Below, one piece after another: positions 34,931-45,185 of a stretch of 64,000 nucleotides of DNA. How positions within the stretch are numbered: the first letter of the stretch is position 1; the number at the start of each line of letters is the position of its first letter. The notes under the pieces were generated by a model that did no database searches, had not been told where the DNA came from, and was given only the letters and a program-made list of their open reading frames with translations. Location of the stretch: assembly GCA_047967505.1 (NCBI GenBank), contig CM106539.1. One strand, given 5' to 3'. The position numbers were made by a program, and so were the translations under genes. Source of the DNA: Dipteris shenzhenensis. Taxonomy: Eukaryota; Polypodiophyta; Polypodiopsida; Gleicheniales.

Positions 34931-36050
34931 TGTCACCAACTTGTAATCAAATCATTGATTAATAAAGTTTGACCAAGTTTGACTTTAGTCAATGCATGAA
35001 ATGTATGGTCAAAGTGGGCTGATTCCAAACAAGGATTTAACTTGGGAATCCGAGAGTCCAGTGGGTTGTTTAATTATGGATTTAATTAATCAACTGGAAG
35101 AGAAACATATGGACAGGGTCAAAGTACTAGCCTAGTCAAGCAGGACTTGGAGGATTCTGAGTCAAGAGGAACCGAAACCCCTGTGGACTAAGTCCAAAGA
35201 ACCGGAAGAATGGGACTACCGGCCCAGGGGACTGACAATGGTCATGCCTGAAACGTGGAAGAACATTGGACTACCGGCCCACAGGATTAACATTGGTCAT
35301 GCCTGAAACGCGGGAGAACATGGGACTATCGGCCCACAGGATTGACATTGGTCATGCTTGAAACGCGGTAGAAGATGGGAACCGGCCCAAGGGTTGTACT
35401 TCGGTCAACCAAGAATCTGGCGTTGACTTCGGTGAAAGGACATTGATCATGAGGATTCAGATCAATGAGGGTTGGATTGACCCAGCAGTATATGTTTTAT
35501 GTTGTGTGTACACACATGTGGTCAGTGGGGACGCCCACACGTGACTAGGATTAGTCAAACAAAAGAATTGTTTTATTTGCATGCAAATGAATGGCTAACA
35601 TTTAACGGGTGCCATGATTGGTGCTAGCTTAAATGTGCAGGTACCAGGTAGGGTTGGATTACCCTCTTGTACATGAAAGCTGCCGGCAATATTTAGGTGC
35701 CAAGCGACGGCGCCTAGCTAGGGGCCGCGCATCGCTAGGGTCGAGACTAGTTAGAGACGGCTTTAATTTTAAAAGCCTAGCTAGCCTTTAAGGATAGACT
35801 TTGACTAAAGTTGAGCAATAGAGAATTGCCATGTAATATCATTCTAATTGTAATGTCTATTGTGACTTATCCTCACATAGAGAACTCTACTTGTGCATTA
35901 TGGATGATCTAGCTCTCCCACAGGCTACTTTGTAACTGAACTGAGTTTTCGAGTGGAATAAAAACCTTCGAGGGGGTCCAGCCAGCGCGTTGCTCTAGGC
36001 CTCAGTCGGGTGTTGAGAGAGGGAGAGAAAAATCTACATTTCAACGGTAC
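34931..36050 (+). repeat. 3' LTR of the chromovirus (right end uncertain)
   Basis: It begins TGTCACCAAC right after a purine-rich GCCGAGGAGA that can serve as polypurine tract. It carries a tandem repeat at about 35170-35390 and a polyadenylation-like AATAAAA at about 35958. The 3' end could not be fixed because no 5' LTR is present for comparison. Part of it (about 34955-35030) resembles 41262-41350. Confidence 0.65.
35170..35395 (+). repeat. About 60-bp tandem repeat, three to four units, within the LTR
   Basis: Each unit contains GGGACTAYCGGCCCA, then GGTCATGCYTGAAACG. Units start near 35211, 35268, 35326 and a partial one near 35375. Confidence 0.8.
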
Positions 36051-36540
36051 TTTCAATTCAGCAGACTGTTTCTCTAGCATGCAACTATGGATGCTTGTGC
36101 TTACAACGATGTTGCAAAGATTTCACAAGTGCAGGTATAATGGGGGCAATGATGGTGGTAGATTAGAAAGTAGCAATACAGGGGAAAGCCCTGTCCCTCG
36201 TCTTACAAGTGCTATGTTCAGGAGCCGCCATGTAGGTAGGCTGTGGACTCTGTGAAGGAAGGTAACAGTCTGAAAGAGGGCATCTATCTATAGCGGTGCC
36301 ATAGCAAACTCGGCCTGAATGAATTGGTGGGGAACTGAGGGCTTACTATGAATCATCCTAGAGCCCATGATGACTTGAAGCCGCTCGAATCTGGCCCATA
36401 CTGTCACTGAAATATCACATGCCCAGAAAGGTGCTGCGTACATGGCAGTCGGTCTGACTAGGGTATCAAAAAGCCAGCCCTTCGTAGGTGGATCCTGGAA
36501 ATGTGCCTGGAAACATCGTCTCTCTAGTCGTGCTAGAGCT

Positions 36541-36640
36541 TCCTGTCCTCAAGTGAGGCAAGCTCTAGCTGCCTGAGTCATCTTGAAGATTCCTGTCCTC
36601 AAGTGAGTCGAGCTCTAGCTGCCTGAGTCATGCTGAAAAG
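36541..36640. repeat. 50-bp tandem duplication in the LINE 3' part
   Basis: TCCTGTCCTCAAGTGAG is followed by a GCA or TCG triplet, then AGCTCTAGCTGCCTGAGTCA. The pair occurs at 36541 and again at 36591. Confidence 0.9.
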
Positions 36641-36689
36641 TGGCCCTGTGAACACTACTCCCAGGTATGTGTAGGATTGTACAATCTCA

Positions 36690-37800
36690 ACTGGTTGGCC
36701 TCGGTATAGGAAGGGACTGGTGGGCTATGATAATCTCAATAGTGCAGCAGGGGAAGTATTGAAGACCATAATCTTGGTCTTCCCAAGATTAACAGACAGA
36801 TCCTGATCGAGGCAAAACTCCTCCAAGTGTCTTTGTAAGCCCTCTGCTGAAGATGATAGGAGAATAATGTCATTTGCATATAGTAGGATCTGTATCATCA
36901 CATTAGTCAAAAGTGATCCCTCACCGCCAAGCCGGTCAATGAAAGAGGTAATCTTGTCGATGTAGAGGCCAAAGAGAGTCGGTGAGAGTGGGCAGCCATG
37001 CTTAACTCTAATAGTGCTCTCTATCTAGCCTGACAGGCCTCCTGGGGCACGGACTCTACCTTAAACAGACTCATATAGGCACATGACTCCCCAAATAATA
37101 CTGTATGGTATATGCATCTCTTGCAGACGTCTGATCAAGCGAGAGCGTGGGACAGTGTCGAAAGCCTTCGTGAAATCCACAAAGCAAGCATAGACCTTTT
37201 GGCGTCGCGACCTCGCCTCCTCAATGACTGCTCTGAGAGTGAAAATGTGGTCGAGGGTGGAATGTTGTCTGTGAAAGCTAGCTTGTCCAATGGCCCATAA
37301 ACCGTGTGCCTTAGTGTAGGTGTTGAGCTGCCTCTCTAGAACCGATCCATATATCTTGGCCAAGGTATGACCAATTATTAGTGTGTGGGAGTTCTCTAGG
37401 GCCATGGAGTCACTTGCCTTTTATATGGGTATAATGGTGGAGGTACTCCAACTGGGTGGGAAGCCATGGCATACAACATGATTAAACATCTGTGCTAAAA
37501 TCAGTGCTAGTATTGCATGTCCATGTGCAAAATGCTGTGTACGCAGTCCTTCATGATCCTGTGCTCTCTGGTTATGAAGCCGGCCAAGTGCTTCACAAAC
37601 ATTCTGTGTAGTGAGTAACTGACAGGTGGTGGGGCAAGGAATGGATGACATATTAGGTGGAGTCTGATATGGTACATCGTATAGTGAACATGCATATGTA
37701 TACCAAACCTTTGGATCTGTGATAGGGATAGGTAGCTTTCCCTCTGACAATAGGCTCCACCCAAACGTGGGATCTCCTCCACGAAAAGAACGGATCACTC
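36690..37800 (-). pseudogene. LINE reverse transcriptase, broken
   Basis: Blocks in order: AQDHEGLRTQHFAHG and STSTIIPI (about 37560-37425), GQASFHRQHSTLDHIF and CFVDFTKAFDTVPRSRLI (about 37300-37140), then HGCPLSPTLFGLYID (about 37000-36955). The active site reads YANDIILLSSS (about 36890-36858), with Asn replacing the first catalytic Asp, so the enzyme would be dead even without the frame breaks. Confidence 0.88.
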
Positions 37801-37949
37801 TTCTACTCTGTGTGCTGTAAAGGTTCCTCGCTTATAGCGGGTCATGCGTCGTAATCTTTTGTGCCTCCTATGTCAACATGTGGCCCAATGCTCATTGGCG
37901 TATCAAGTGAGACCTCAATTCTCTGCATTCACCATCAAACCAGGGGTGC

Positions 37950-38690
37950 TACAGCATAGTCCCAGTACGAGCATGTGTAGAAGACTTGGTGGTGGGAAAG
38001 GAGCTAGTGGCAGCCTCGTGTATCACTGTGACAAGGGCATCTGATGCACGGCCAAGGTCTGTCTTTGTGCTGAGCACATCAATCCCTTGGGTGAGGTGGT
38101 TGTCATAGACATGGTCAAGTGCATGATCAAAGTGGACATGTGTACGGGGCTGCATGTGGAGGGCTGCGTGTGGGGTTGGTGTAGTAAAAGATAGATAGGA
38201 ATGATCAGCTCCGATAGGGGGAAGGGGGCACATAAAAATCTTGAACTCGTGACATAAATGAGAGGGGACCCATCAAGTAATCCACTGTACTACTCCCTCC
38301 ACCATGTGGAAAGCATGTAAGTCCAACTTTTGTAAAGAAAGGAGTCTAGTTTTTGTGGATTGCTACAGATTGGTACAGTAGGAACTTTGTACTTGAACTT
38401 CCTTGCAATTAATACAAACCCGAAAGGGGGGATCCAGAGATGCAGTTGCCCTGGATCCTAATCGGGGTGTGGTGTACCTTTCACATGTATGCTTGAGCAG
38501 GAAACTGAGGAAATGAAACAGTAAAGAAAAAGAAATGGTCGTGCTGTAGATTGTGATGATTCCTGTCTGTAATTGATGAAATGAAGCTGACTGTGTTGTT
38601 ATAATATCCTTGTTAGTAAAAGTCTCATTGAAACCACCTGGATCAGACCATAGAGTGCCATTACAATTCCACACAGCAATTCTAAATTTG
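37950..38690 (-). pseudogene. LINE endonuclease, broken
   Basis: The start is recognisable as FRIAVWNCNGTLWSDPGGFN with FTNKDIITTQ (about 38690-38580), the first catalytic block of APE-type endonucleases (Asn in WNCNG; the usual QE is lost). The C-terminal block PIGADHSYLSF (about 38175-38215) has the catalytic Asp-His. The middle is scrambled. Confidence 0.7.
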
Positions 38691-38751
38691 TTACATGCAT
38701 TTATCCCCGTGTTCTGACACTGTCATAATTCAACATTCTCTTTCTCCTCAA

Positions 38752-39147
38752 TTATTCACTCTTGTCAAATTTTTCTGGAATGATAACTCTACCATCTCGA
38801 TAAATGGCCCATTTTCTAGCTTCTCTAGCTGCCATCTTTTTCTTTAGGCCTTTCCGCTTATGTTCCTGTTGTAGTAGGGTGAGGTCATCATTGAGATAGA
38901 TCTTTGTGCCCTTCAGTACAGCCCGCATGCTGAGGAGAGTAGATCTATCTGTGGCTGTCCGTAATTTCATTACTAGTGGATGGTTGGGAAGCTCTACTTT
39001 GCCCACTCTCCATGCGGATTTACACGTGAGGTTGACGCCCATTTTAGTGAAAAGGGTTTCAGTATCTGACATTGGTGTGTCTTCCATTTCCAAACCTCGT
39101 ACGAGGAAATTTAGTGCCTTACTATTCCATCTTTTATCTTCTTCCAA
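38752..39147 (-). pseudogene. LINE ORF1-like protein fragment
   Basis: This is a 131-codon open frame. It shows NFLVRGLEMEDTP, SAWRVGKVELPNHPLVMKLR, LLSMRAVLKGTKIYLNDDLT and ARKWAIYRDGRVIIPEKFD. This resembles the C-terminal domain of LINE ORF1 proteins, which bind the element RNA. It precedes the endonuclease by about 60 bp, as in an intact LINE. The N-terminal half is missing. Confidence 0.7.
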
Positions 39148-39150
39148 TGA

Positions 39151-39523
39151 TTTATGGAATAATCAAATTTGCGCTTCACACCCTCGTGTGTATGAACTTT
39201 CTGTGTGTAGCAGTTGTAGAGTTGGTTTGTCGAAGGTTGCTAGAAACCGGTGTTTGTGTTTGCACAGTGAAATCTGGGAATGTCAACTCTTGAAGTCGGT
39301 GTAGTGTGGAGTTCTTGCAGGCATAATATTGTTGCACCAAGCATACTATTGCATTGAATAATGTCTTCTGGTGGCATGGAAAAGACCTTCTGTTAAGCTT
39401 TGTATCATTGTAGTGCTTCGGTAGGTTTTTTCCAAGTTGGACTGGTCGAGTAGCCATTGGTAGGTTGTGGTCAGTTGTGCAATTTCTTGGTGTTAATTTT
39501 AATATTATTTTGTTGTATTGGTG
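39151..39523. other. Linker between LINE and helicase fragment
   Basis: A minus-strand open frame of 93 codons (39176-39457) continues from the helicase side. It has no motif I can name and may be decayed helicase C-terminal sequence. Confidence 0.35.
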
Positions 39524-39754
39524 CTAAGTGTAGAGGTTTATTGGATCGCAAATGCATGATAGTGCAGTGTAAAGAAGTCCATGAGTTCTAATACCTTTAG
39601 TGTCAAATGCAAGAGAGTCCATTGAGAGTCCTTGTGATCTGTGCACCGTTCGTGCAACGGTCAGTTGTGGTGGGAATTGTTGATGGCTGACAGTCTTCAA
39701 GTGATTCTTCCCAATTTGAAATTCAGGGGTCGAAGCCATGAGGAGAGGGAACAA
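39524..39754 (-). pseudogene. Helitron-type PIF1 helicase, C-terminal part
   Basis: The segment FQIGKNHLKTVSHQQFPPQL, then TVARTVHRSQGLSMDSLAFD and THGLLYTALSCICDPINLYT, matches the last helicase motifs of PIF1-like proteins. HRSQG is motif V-like, and YTALSC corresponds to YVALSR of motif VI with Arg changed to Cys. In Helitrons this enzyme unwinds DNA during rolling-circle transposition. The piece immediately preceding it in a normal protein lies on the other strand at 40150-40396. Confidence 0.82.
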
Positions 39755-40149
39755 AGATGCAGATGGCTCAACCCAGGGAGGAGGCGATGGTGGAAGGAAA
39801 GGGGATGCTGCCCACGCTCAAGAGCCAAGTGAGACACAACTCACACTCACGATGCCCATAAAGCAACTCAAGAATGCACAGGCTCACGAGCAGGTCACGC
39901 ACGAAAGCAAGGCAAAGGCGAGGCACGAACAAGCTGTGGGTGAGCATAGGGATGAGTCGCAGAAAATGTGAGCAAGTCATGTGGCTGTGTACAGGTTGCG
40001 GAGCAAGCCACGCTATAGGCGCAACAAGGAGGAAGCAAGGGGGGAGGGCGATGATGAGGAAGGTGAGGCTCTGGTGAGGTGAGCTCATGCGAGAGAGAGG
40101 GGAGGTAGATGGAAGGGGGAGCGGGAGTGAGCTCACAATAGTAGCTCAT
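39755..40149. other. Purine-rich spacer between inverted helicase halves
   Basis: GGAGG- and AAGG-rich DNA without conserved frames. It separates the two divergently oriented helicase fragments. Confidence 0.5.
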
Positions 40150-40396
40150 GTTAACATTATGAAGTATTGAAACTAGGTATGATAATCAAAATTTGCACTG
40201 GAAATCTCGTCACCTTTGAGGGAATAGTCAACGGTGCGGATGGAATTTTTAAAGGATCTAACATGATTGCAAAGCCTCCCTTCACCTGGATTGAGTTCAA
40301 AGACATTCAAGTTAGTGCTCAAGCTCGAGCAACAATTCGCCCCTTATACAATGTCAGCATACCGAACACATGGACACCAATTTCCCAATTTGTGTG
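40150..40396 (+). pseudogene. Helitron-type PIF1 helicase, middle part (opposite strand)
   Basis: Reading rightward, MIIKICTGNLVTFEGIVNGA, DGIFKG and WIEFKD are the PIF1 block around (L/V)NGxxG. ARATIRPLYNVSIPNTWTPI then ends at a stop. In related proteins this is followed within a few residues by the block found on the minus strand at 39725. The gene was therefore split and one half inverted. Confidence 0.78.
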
Positions 40397-40488
40397 AGCT
40401 TTTAGTTTGTCCCTTCGATATGGTGGCTTCAAGCTGGGAGCCCGTGGCCCGATAGGATCCCCTCCTCTTCAAAGCCTATCAAGTTACT

Positions 40489-41010
40489 TTGACAAAGCAA
40501 CAGGTTATCATGTTGAGGAGAGGCACCACAGACTCCATAGGTACTTCGGTGTATGGGCGTGTCATTGGATACAGGGGATTCAGTGCCGATGACTTCGATT
40601 CTTGTTTCCACAAATCACCCTCCATTTTCCTGGCTTGGCGGCCGAGCTTCGCCCCATTGTTAGGAATTGGGGGGCACACTTTGGGTGGGTCATGTAGGAT
40701 ACTTTGGCAGATGTAGTGGCTGCTGCAAGTGTCCGTTGAGTTCGTTGCTTGATCCCTCTACTAGTTTGCCTTCGGAGCTAGAGATAGTGAATGCTGCGAG
40801 GGCTATTTCTCAGAGTCTTCTCATCATAAGACTTCTCGATCAGTGCTTGAGGTGCCATGGATTTGGGTGCTAGGCGCGATCATATCCTCGCTTCATTAGA
40901 AAAGAGCCCCCTCTTCCTAGCCATTCGAAGTCGATAGCACAGGGCGCAACCCGCCAAAAGACTGCCCCACCGGATGGCGAGGGATGGATGAAGGTTTTAG
41001 GAAAAAAGTA
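40489..41010 (+). pseudogene. LINE ORF1 fragment with DUF4283-like and zinc-knuckle region
   Basis: Pieces in two frames read YGRVIGYRGFSADDFD, LAAELRPIVRNWGAHFGWVM and TLADVVAAASVR, then LLDPSTSLPSELEIVNAARA and CLRCHGFGC-ARSYP (about 40838-40885). The layout resembles plant LINE ORF1 proteins: an RNA-binding DUF4283-type domain, an LP motif, then a CX2CX4HX4C knuckle. Here the His and last Cys are changed. Frameshifts make it non-functional. Confidence 0.6.
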
Positions 41011-41261
41011 AAAGAAGAACAAATAGAAAAGCAAGCCTTTAGAGGTTGATGAGGAGGTGGAGTGTAGTAGACGTAGTCGGAGCTTCTCTCCCCGCTCCCC
41101 TTAGCCCCCTCCCCAACCACCCCCACCCCCTCCCCACCCAGCTCCCCTATAGAGGAGCCAGTGATTGCAACCCTACAAGATGTGCAAAGTACCCCCTCCA
41201 CCCCACTAGTTGTCAGCACCTAAGCAGGAGAGGAGGTACCTGTCACCATTGATTGATATCC
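41011..41261. other. C-rich stretch, no gene
   Basis: CCCC-rich runs (about 41090-41150) translate as proline-rich peptides in several frames. No conserved feature is seen. Confidence 0.5.
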
Positions 41262-41720
41262 CAAGGTTAATAAAGTGGTTTAACCAAGTTTTGACTAAAT
41301 TTGACTTTCGTCAAAGAATATTTTTAATGGTCAAAGTTATATTGACTTTTAATTAATGATTTAATTAAAGTCAGAGAACTCGGAGGATTCCGAAAGACTT
41401 AAAGGATTCTAAGTATAAAAGGGGAGGATTCCCAAGAAGCACATTTAATGTGCTAGTGACCCGGTCAAAGTTAATGACTTGGAGGATTCCAAGAAGTGGG
41501 GCACTGGACCCAAGTGGTTTAAATTCCAGAAAATCCCGAAGAAAAAGGAATGGAACCCGGACCCAAGTAGTTTGATTCCAGAAATCCGGAGAGGAAAATA
41601 AAAAGGGGCACTGGACCCTAGTGGTTGAAATTTCAGGAAATCCAGAAGAATAAAGAATGGGACCTGGCCCAAGTGGTTTAATCCAAAAATCCGGAAAAGT
41701 TAATGGGAACCGAAACACCC
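41262..41720 (+). repeat. Diverged LTR relic related to the chromovirus LTR
   Basis: TTAATAAAG...TTTGACTTTCGTCAAAG and AATGGTCAAAG parallel the beginning of the LTR at 34931. Next comes a degenerate 55-65-bp tandem repeat (about 41450-41705), whose units read GGACCCAAGTGGTTT then a CCAGAAA-TCC-GA core. No internal element sequence adjoins it. Confidence 0.55.
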
Positions 41721-41754
41721 AGGTCTGTGAGAAAACAAACTAACTTATGTTAGC

Positions 41755-42160
41755 TGCTTTTTGCGCTTGATGCGCAACAAAAGGTATCCAAGGCCAATCG
41801 TGCCCTCTCGAGCATGCTGTCATCATCTTGCATGTAGAGAGTTGTGTCGTCTGCATACTACAAGTCAAGGAGTTCTGTCACATCTCAAACCAGAAGATGA
41901 ACTCCTTGTAAACATGTAGTAGGGGCAAGGAGGGAGTAGGCCATCGCCTCCGCAAAGAACAAGGAGAGGGTGCTCCACTAGGTCTGACCCTGTTTCTGTC
42001 CACCAAACCTTCCAACAAGTGGCAAGGACACATGTGAAATTGGCCTTCAATACATTTTGGAATGAGGCTGCTGCAGCAGCACTGTGAAGGAAACATGGCA
42101 GGAGTGGCAGCAGATGAACTCTGTCAGATGATGTGTTTAAAATGACGATGGGCAGCAAAG
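41755..42160 (-). pseudogene. LINE reverse-transcriptase fragment (family D)
   Basis: The catalytic block YADDTTLYMQDDDSMLERAR, then LALDTFC, is intact (about 41850-41775). In front of it FAEAMAYSLLA and LQGVHLL are recognisable, with two stops in the same frame. The residue pattern differs from the other LINEs here, so this is a separate family. Only about 400 bp remain. Confidence 0.78.
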
Positions 42161-43225
42161 GCCCCTCTTATAGGGCTTAAGGGAGTGGCCAATCAGCCCC
42201 TTGGTTGGCCAAGTACTACCTGGGCTGACCAGTCATGGTTGGTGAATAGGGCAGACCTGACCAGCCCTGGGGTTGACTTGGCTATCAACCAGTTTTGGCT
42301 GGCCTTTAGCTGGGGTTATAGGCCTACCTTCTATCCCCCTTTTTCTTCCTTTATGTAGGTCACTTAGGCATCTTTTCTACAAGCCTATTTCCTGGCCCCT
42401 GTGGCCTTTCTTCCCCATCCTCCTGGTCATGTGGAACGGTAAACTCAATCACGGTCTTACACCTAGTGAGTAGAGCCTCCACCTGATCCCTTGTACAAGT
42501 TTCGAGAGTTTCAATCTTGTTCTTTCAGCGGTTTTTCTGAAGTCATTAAAGAAGCAAAGCAACAGAGTATCTTTCTCTAGAGGACCTTCTGAAGTTGCAC
42601 TATTAAGAGCTGCTTATTGCCTATGAAGTATTTGGGCATAAAGCTTGTTTTAAGCCCAGGTGGAGATTTTCCTCAATTGAAGTTGTGTACTTTTTCTGTA
42701 AGGTTAATTTCTTTGCATATTAGCTGATTCTTTTGTTTAATTTTACACAATTTTTTTTTGGGTTGGAATCCATTTACTATCATATTACAAGAGGCATTTG
42801 TCAGTAAAGGGAGATGTAGTTACAAAATCAGAAAATTTTCATTGTATGACAAGTAAGTAGGATACTCCAGAGGCTAGACCTTCAAAACAATCGAACAACA
42901 ATTGGCATAAAGATGCCCCTGAAGAAAGGATATTTGGCAATGGGGGGATCACCAAAGACTCTATGTGGGTGCATGTACACAAATATACATGTATGCACTT
43001 AGAGATAGAGATGTATATAATAAGGTCTGCAGGGAGGGAGATGTATATAGATTCAAGTGGACCTTCATGCCACTGAAAATGGAAAACGAACTCAATACGA
43101 GATGCTGAAGGTTTATATAGTATAATGATCTTTGAGGAAGAAAGAGACATGCGTAATATTTTGGGATGAGCTCAGGAAGATGGTATACTTAGTATCATTG
43201 AAGAAATCATATTTTCTTGCTTCAG
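42161..43225. other. Stretch without a supported gene
   Basis: TTGGCC/GACCAG-rich DNA at 42180-42310 resembles the GGCCGAC-rich part of the Copia LTR at 4250 in style only. A splice-like segment 42529-42627 (acceptor TTCTTTCAG, frame reading RVSFSRGPSEVALLRAAYCL) hits TGA just before its possible donor, so it is not called an exon. Confidence 0.3.
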
Positions 43226-43657
43226 GGGTAAACAAAAGCATGGTCGGACACAATCCAGGGATGGAAAGAGGATTAAACAAGCGAACGAGCAAGACCTTGC
43301 TGATGATGATGTTGATGGCGGGTCACGATTATGAGTAATCTTCAGCATGGAGACCAATATTTACTGAAGAGTTCCCCCTCTTACATCTTGGGACTAATAA
43401 AATGTTAATTTAGGTTGTGCAAGCTAGCTCATAAGTAGTAAGTTGAGTAAAGTGTCTCGTTTACTATATCAAAGTAACCCAAAAGTAGACATTTCGGGCC
43501 CATTTATGTTGCTTATTATAGGCACATCCACCTGATGCAAAGTGTTCGGTGTTCCATTCCACCTGAACCTGGTTCATTTCTGTTTGTGTCAGCAGCTAGT
43601 ATGTTTTTTGCTTTGATAACAATCTGCTTGACGTTTGTACATTTGTTTTGGCAATAG

Positions 43658-43732
43658 AAGGTCCTGGAGAACTTTATACAGGTGCATGCAAAGGGTGATA
43701 GAAGAATGGTTTTTATTATGAAGGGAGTAAAG
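43658..43732 (+). other. Exon-like segment (25 codons) of an unidentified gene
   Basis: It is bounded by GGCAATAG on the left and AAAG|GTACAC on the right and is open in phase 0, reading VLENFIQVHAKGDRRMVFIM. It may belong with a second exon-like segment at 44366. I do not recognise the protein. The support is only splice-site consensus and absence of stops, so chance is possible. Confidence 0.3.
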
Positions 43733-43829
43733 GTACACTACATAATCTTTACTGTGTGTTGATCATGTGAATTTATTTGTACCATATTCTGCTCATTGTT
43801 ATTGCATGGTTTCAAATGTTATGGGAATT
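43726..43829 (+). repeat. About 100-bp direct repeat, copy 1
   Basis: GTAAAGGTACACTACATAAT through GCATGGTTTCAAATGTTA matches 44264-44366 with few differences. The copies lie 540 bp apart. Confidence 0.9.
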
Positions 43830-43934
43830 CACAAACTTCAAGTCTATTCAGAAAGAGAGGCTGACAATCATACGAGCGACAGCGATTATATCCTAGCATG
43901 CATCACGAGATATGTGGCGCATGGAGAGTAAGAT

Positions 43935-43936
<2 letters not shown>

Positions 43937-44008
<72 letters not shown>
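43937..44008. repeat. (TA)n(GA)n compound microsatellite
   Basis: About 18 TA units are followed by about 17 GA units. Confidence 0.95.
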
Positions 44009-44010
<2 letters not shown>

Positions 44011-44263
44011 ATTATATTATATGATATATTAAGAGTCTTTCAGGATCTATGGGACTGGCGACCGCTATCAACAAATAGTGATCTATAACTAGTACTTGTT
44101 GAGCCAGCTTGTGTGCTAGTTCAAGTACTCGGTTGTGGAGTAGCTTGTTGCTCTAATAGATTTTTCAGGTTTCCTTTTTTTCATCACAGCTTCCTTTGAT
44201 GTGTGCATATGGTCAGCATCTTAGGCATTTTCCACCTCCCCTGTGGGGCAGAATCTGCATATG

Positions 44264-44366
44264 AAGTAAGTAAAGGTACACTGCATAATCCTTACTGTGT
44301 GTTGATCATGTGAATTTATTTGTACCATATTCTACTCATTGTTATTGCATGGTTTCAAATGTTACA
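44264..44366 (+). repeat. About 100-bp direct repeat, copy 2
   Basis: Second copy of the segment at 43726. Its end, CAAATGTTACAG, provides the acceptor-like AG in front of the next exon-like segment; copy 1 reads ATGTTATGG there. Confidence 0.9.
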
Positions 44367-44493
44367 GACAAGGATTATAGTCTATCTTCCTTTCCAACCC
44401 CTTTCATAGATTATGTAAAAGGCATGGTCATGAAACAAGTGGATTGTAGTGATGGTGAAGACTCTAATCAAGGAATTTTGGACTGGTTAGGTG
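44366..44493 (+). other. Exon-like segment (about 42 codons) of an unidentified gene
   Basis: After TGTTACAG it reads DKDYSLSSFPTPFIDYVKGM, then VMKQVDCSDGEDSNQGILDW, and reaches a possible donor TTAG|GTGTCT. The wider open frame spans 44310-44534. No family is recognised. It could be the remains of a host gene whose intron was duplicated (see the 100-bp direct repeat). Confidence 0.3.
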
Positions 44494-44539
44494 TCTTTCC
44501 TGATGTGGGAGTTAATGTGGTGTCCTTGTTGTGAAGCTA

Positions 44540-45185
44540 AATTTTGGAAAATTATATACAACATTAGGTTTTGCTTGTGCAAGTCCTTAAAAGACATCCA
44601 GCTCCATCTTCTTGTCATGGGCATAAATGTTGCATCGATTCTTTTGAACTTATGTACATTACAGTACATGCTCCATGCAAGAAGGTTTTGTTATAGGAAT
44701 GGTATGTGCCATTGTGGTTGTGTTCCCATTTGCACATCCGTTGGTGGAAAATTATTGGTTTGAGATTGTTTGAATCCACCTTTTTTTCTTCGAGGGTGGT
44801 TGTCCACCCAACACCACATTGTGTTGTTGATAAATTTTGTTAAGGTGTGGACATCCATAATATCAATCATTCTTAGTCCCTGTTTTTGCATCTCCCCTAT
44901 CCATGTACAGAGATCTGCTTGTGACTAGAGATCCTAGAATGTATAGATAGTTTTCATACATTCTTTTGGAGGTGGTTCTGCTTGTTGCAGTGTTGAAGTT
45001 TCATCTTCATTTGCTTTTGTAGGAAAGTCCTCAAGTAGTTTAGGAAAAAATTGTTTTGGTGCAAGAGCAGCTTCAGAATTCATGACAAGGGGTTGGAGCA
45101 TTTGCTATACAAAATAATGGATATCCCCTACGTCATGTGTTTGTTTGATGATGGTCATCTCTTCTTTTCCTTTTCCCTTGTCCTA
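44540..45185. other. Stretch without a recognisable gene
   Basis: Short minus-strand frames (for example 44691-44891) have no motif I can name. No repeats or RNA genes are evident. Confidence 0.4.

Larger units (their letters stand above)
36230..39150 (-). mobile_element. LINE, family A, nearly full length but decayed
   Basis: On the minus strand the order is ORF1-like protein (39147-38752), endonuclease (from about 38690), reverse transcriptase (37800-36700) and a decayed C-terminal region to about 36230. It is the same family as the LINE at the window start. It adds the 5' parts missing there, in the opposite orientation. Frameshifts and stops are scattered through ORF2. Confidence 0.85.

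Noticed and set aside
39768-40149. Minus-strand frames of 122 and 84 codons overlapping purine-rich DNA
   Set aside because: Low-complexity translations (Ser/Pro/Leu) in a spacer between rearranged helicase halves.
41040-41230. Proline-rich frame
   Set aside because: Compositional; the CCCC runs give Pro in all frames and there is no conserved partner.
42529-42627. Exon candidate reading RVSFSRGPSEVALLRAAYCL
   Set aside because: TGA falls in frame one base before the only possible donor.
43852-43927. Exon candidate reading TSDSDYILACITRYVAHGE
   Set aside because: Its open frame is not in phase with the exon-like segment at 43658 unless a different, weaker acceptor is assumed.
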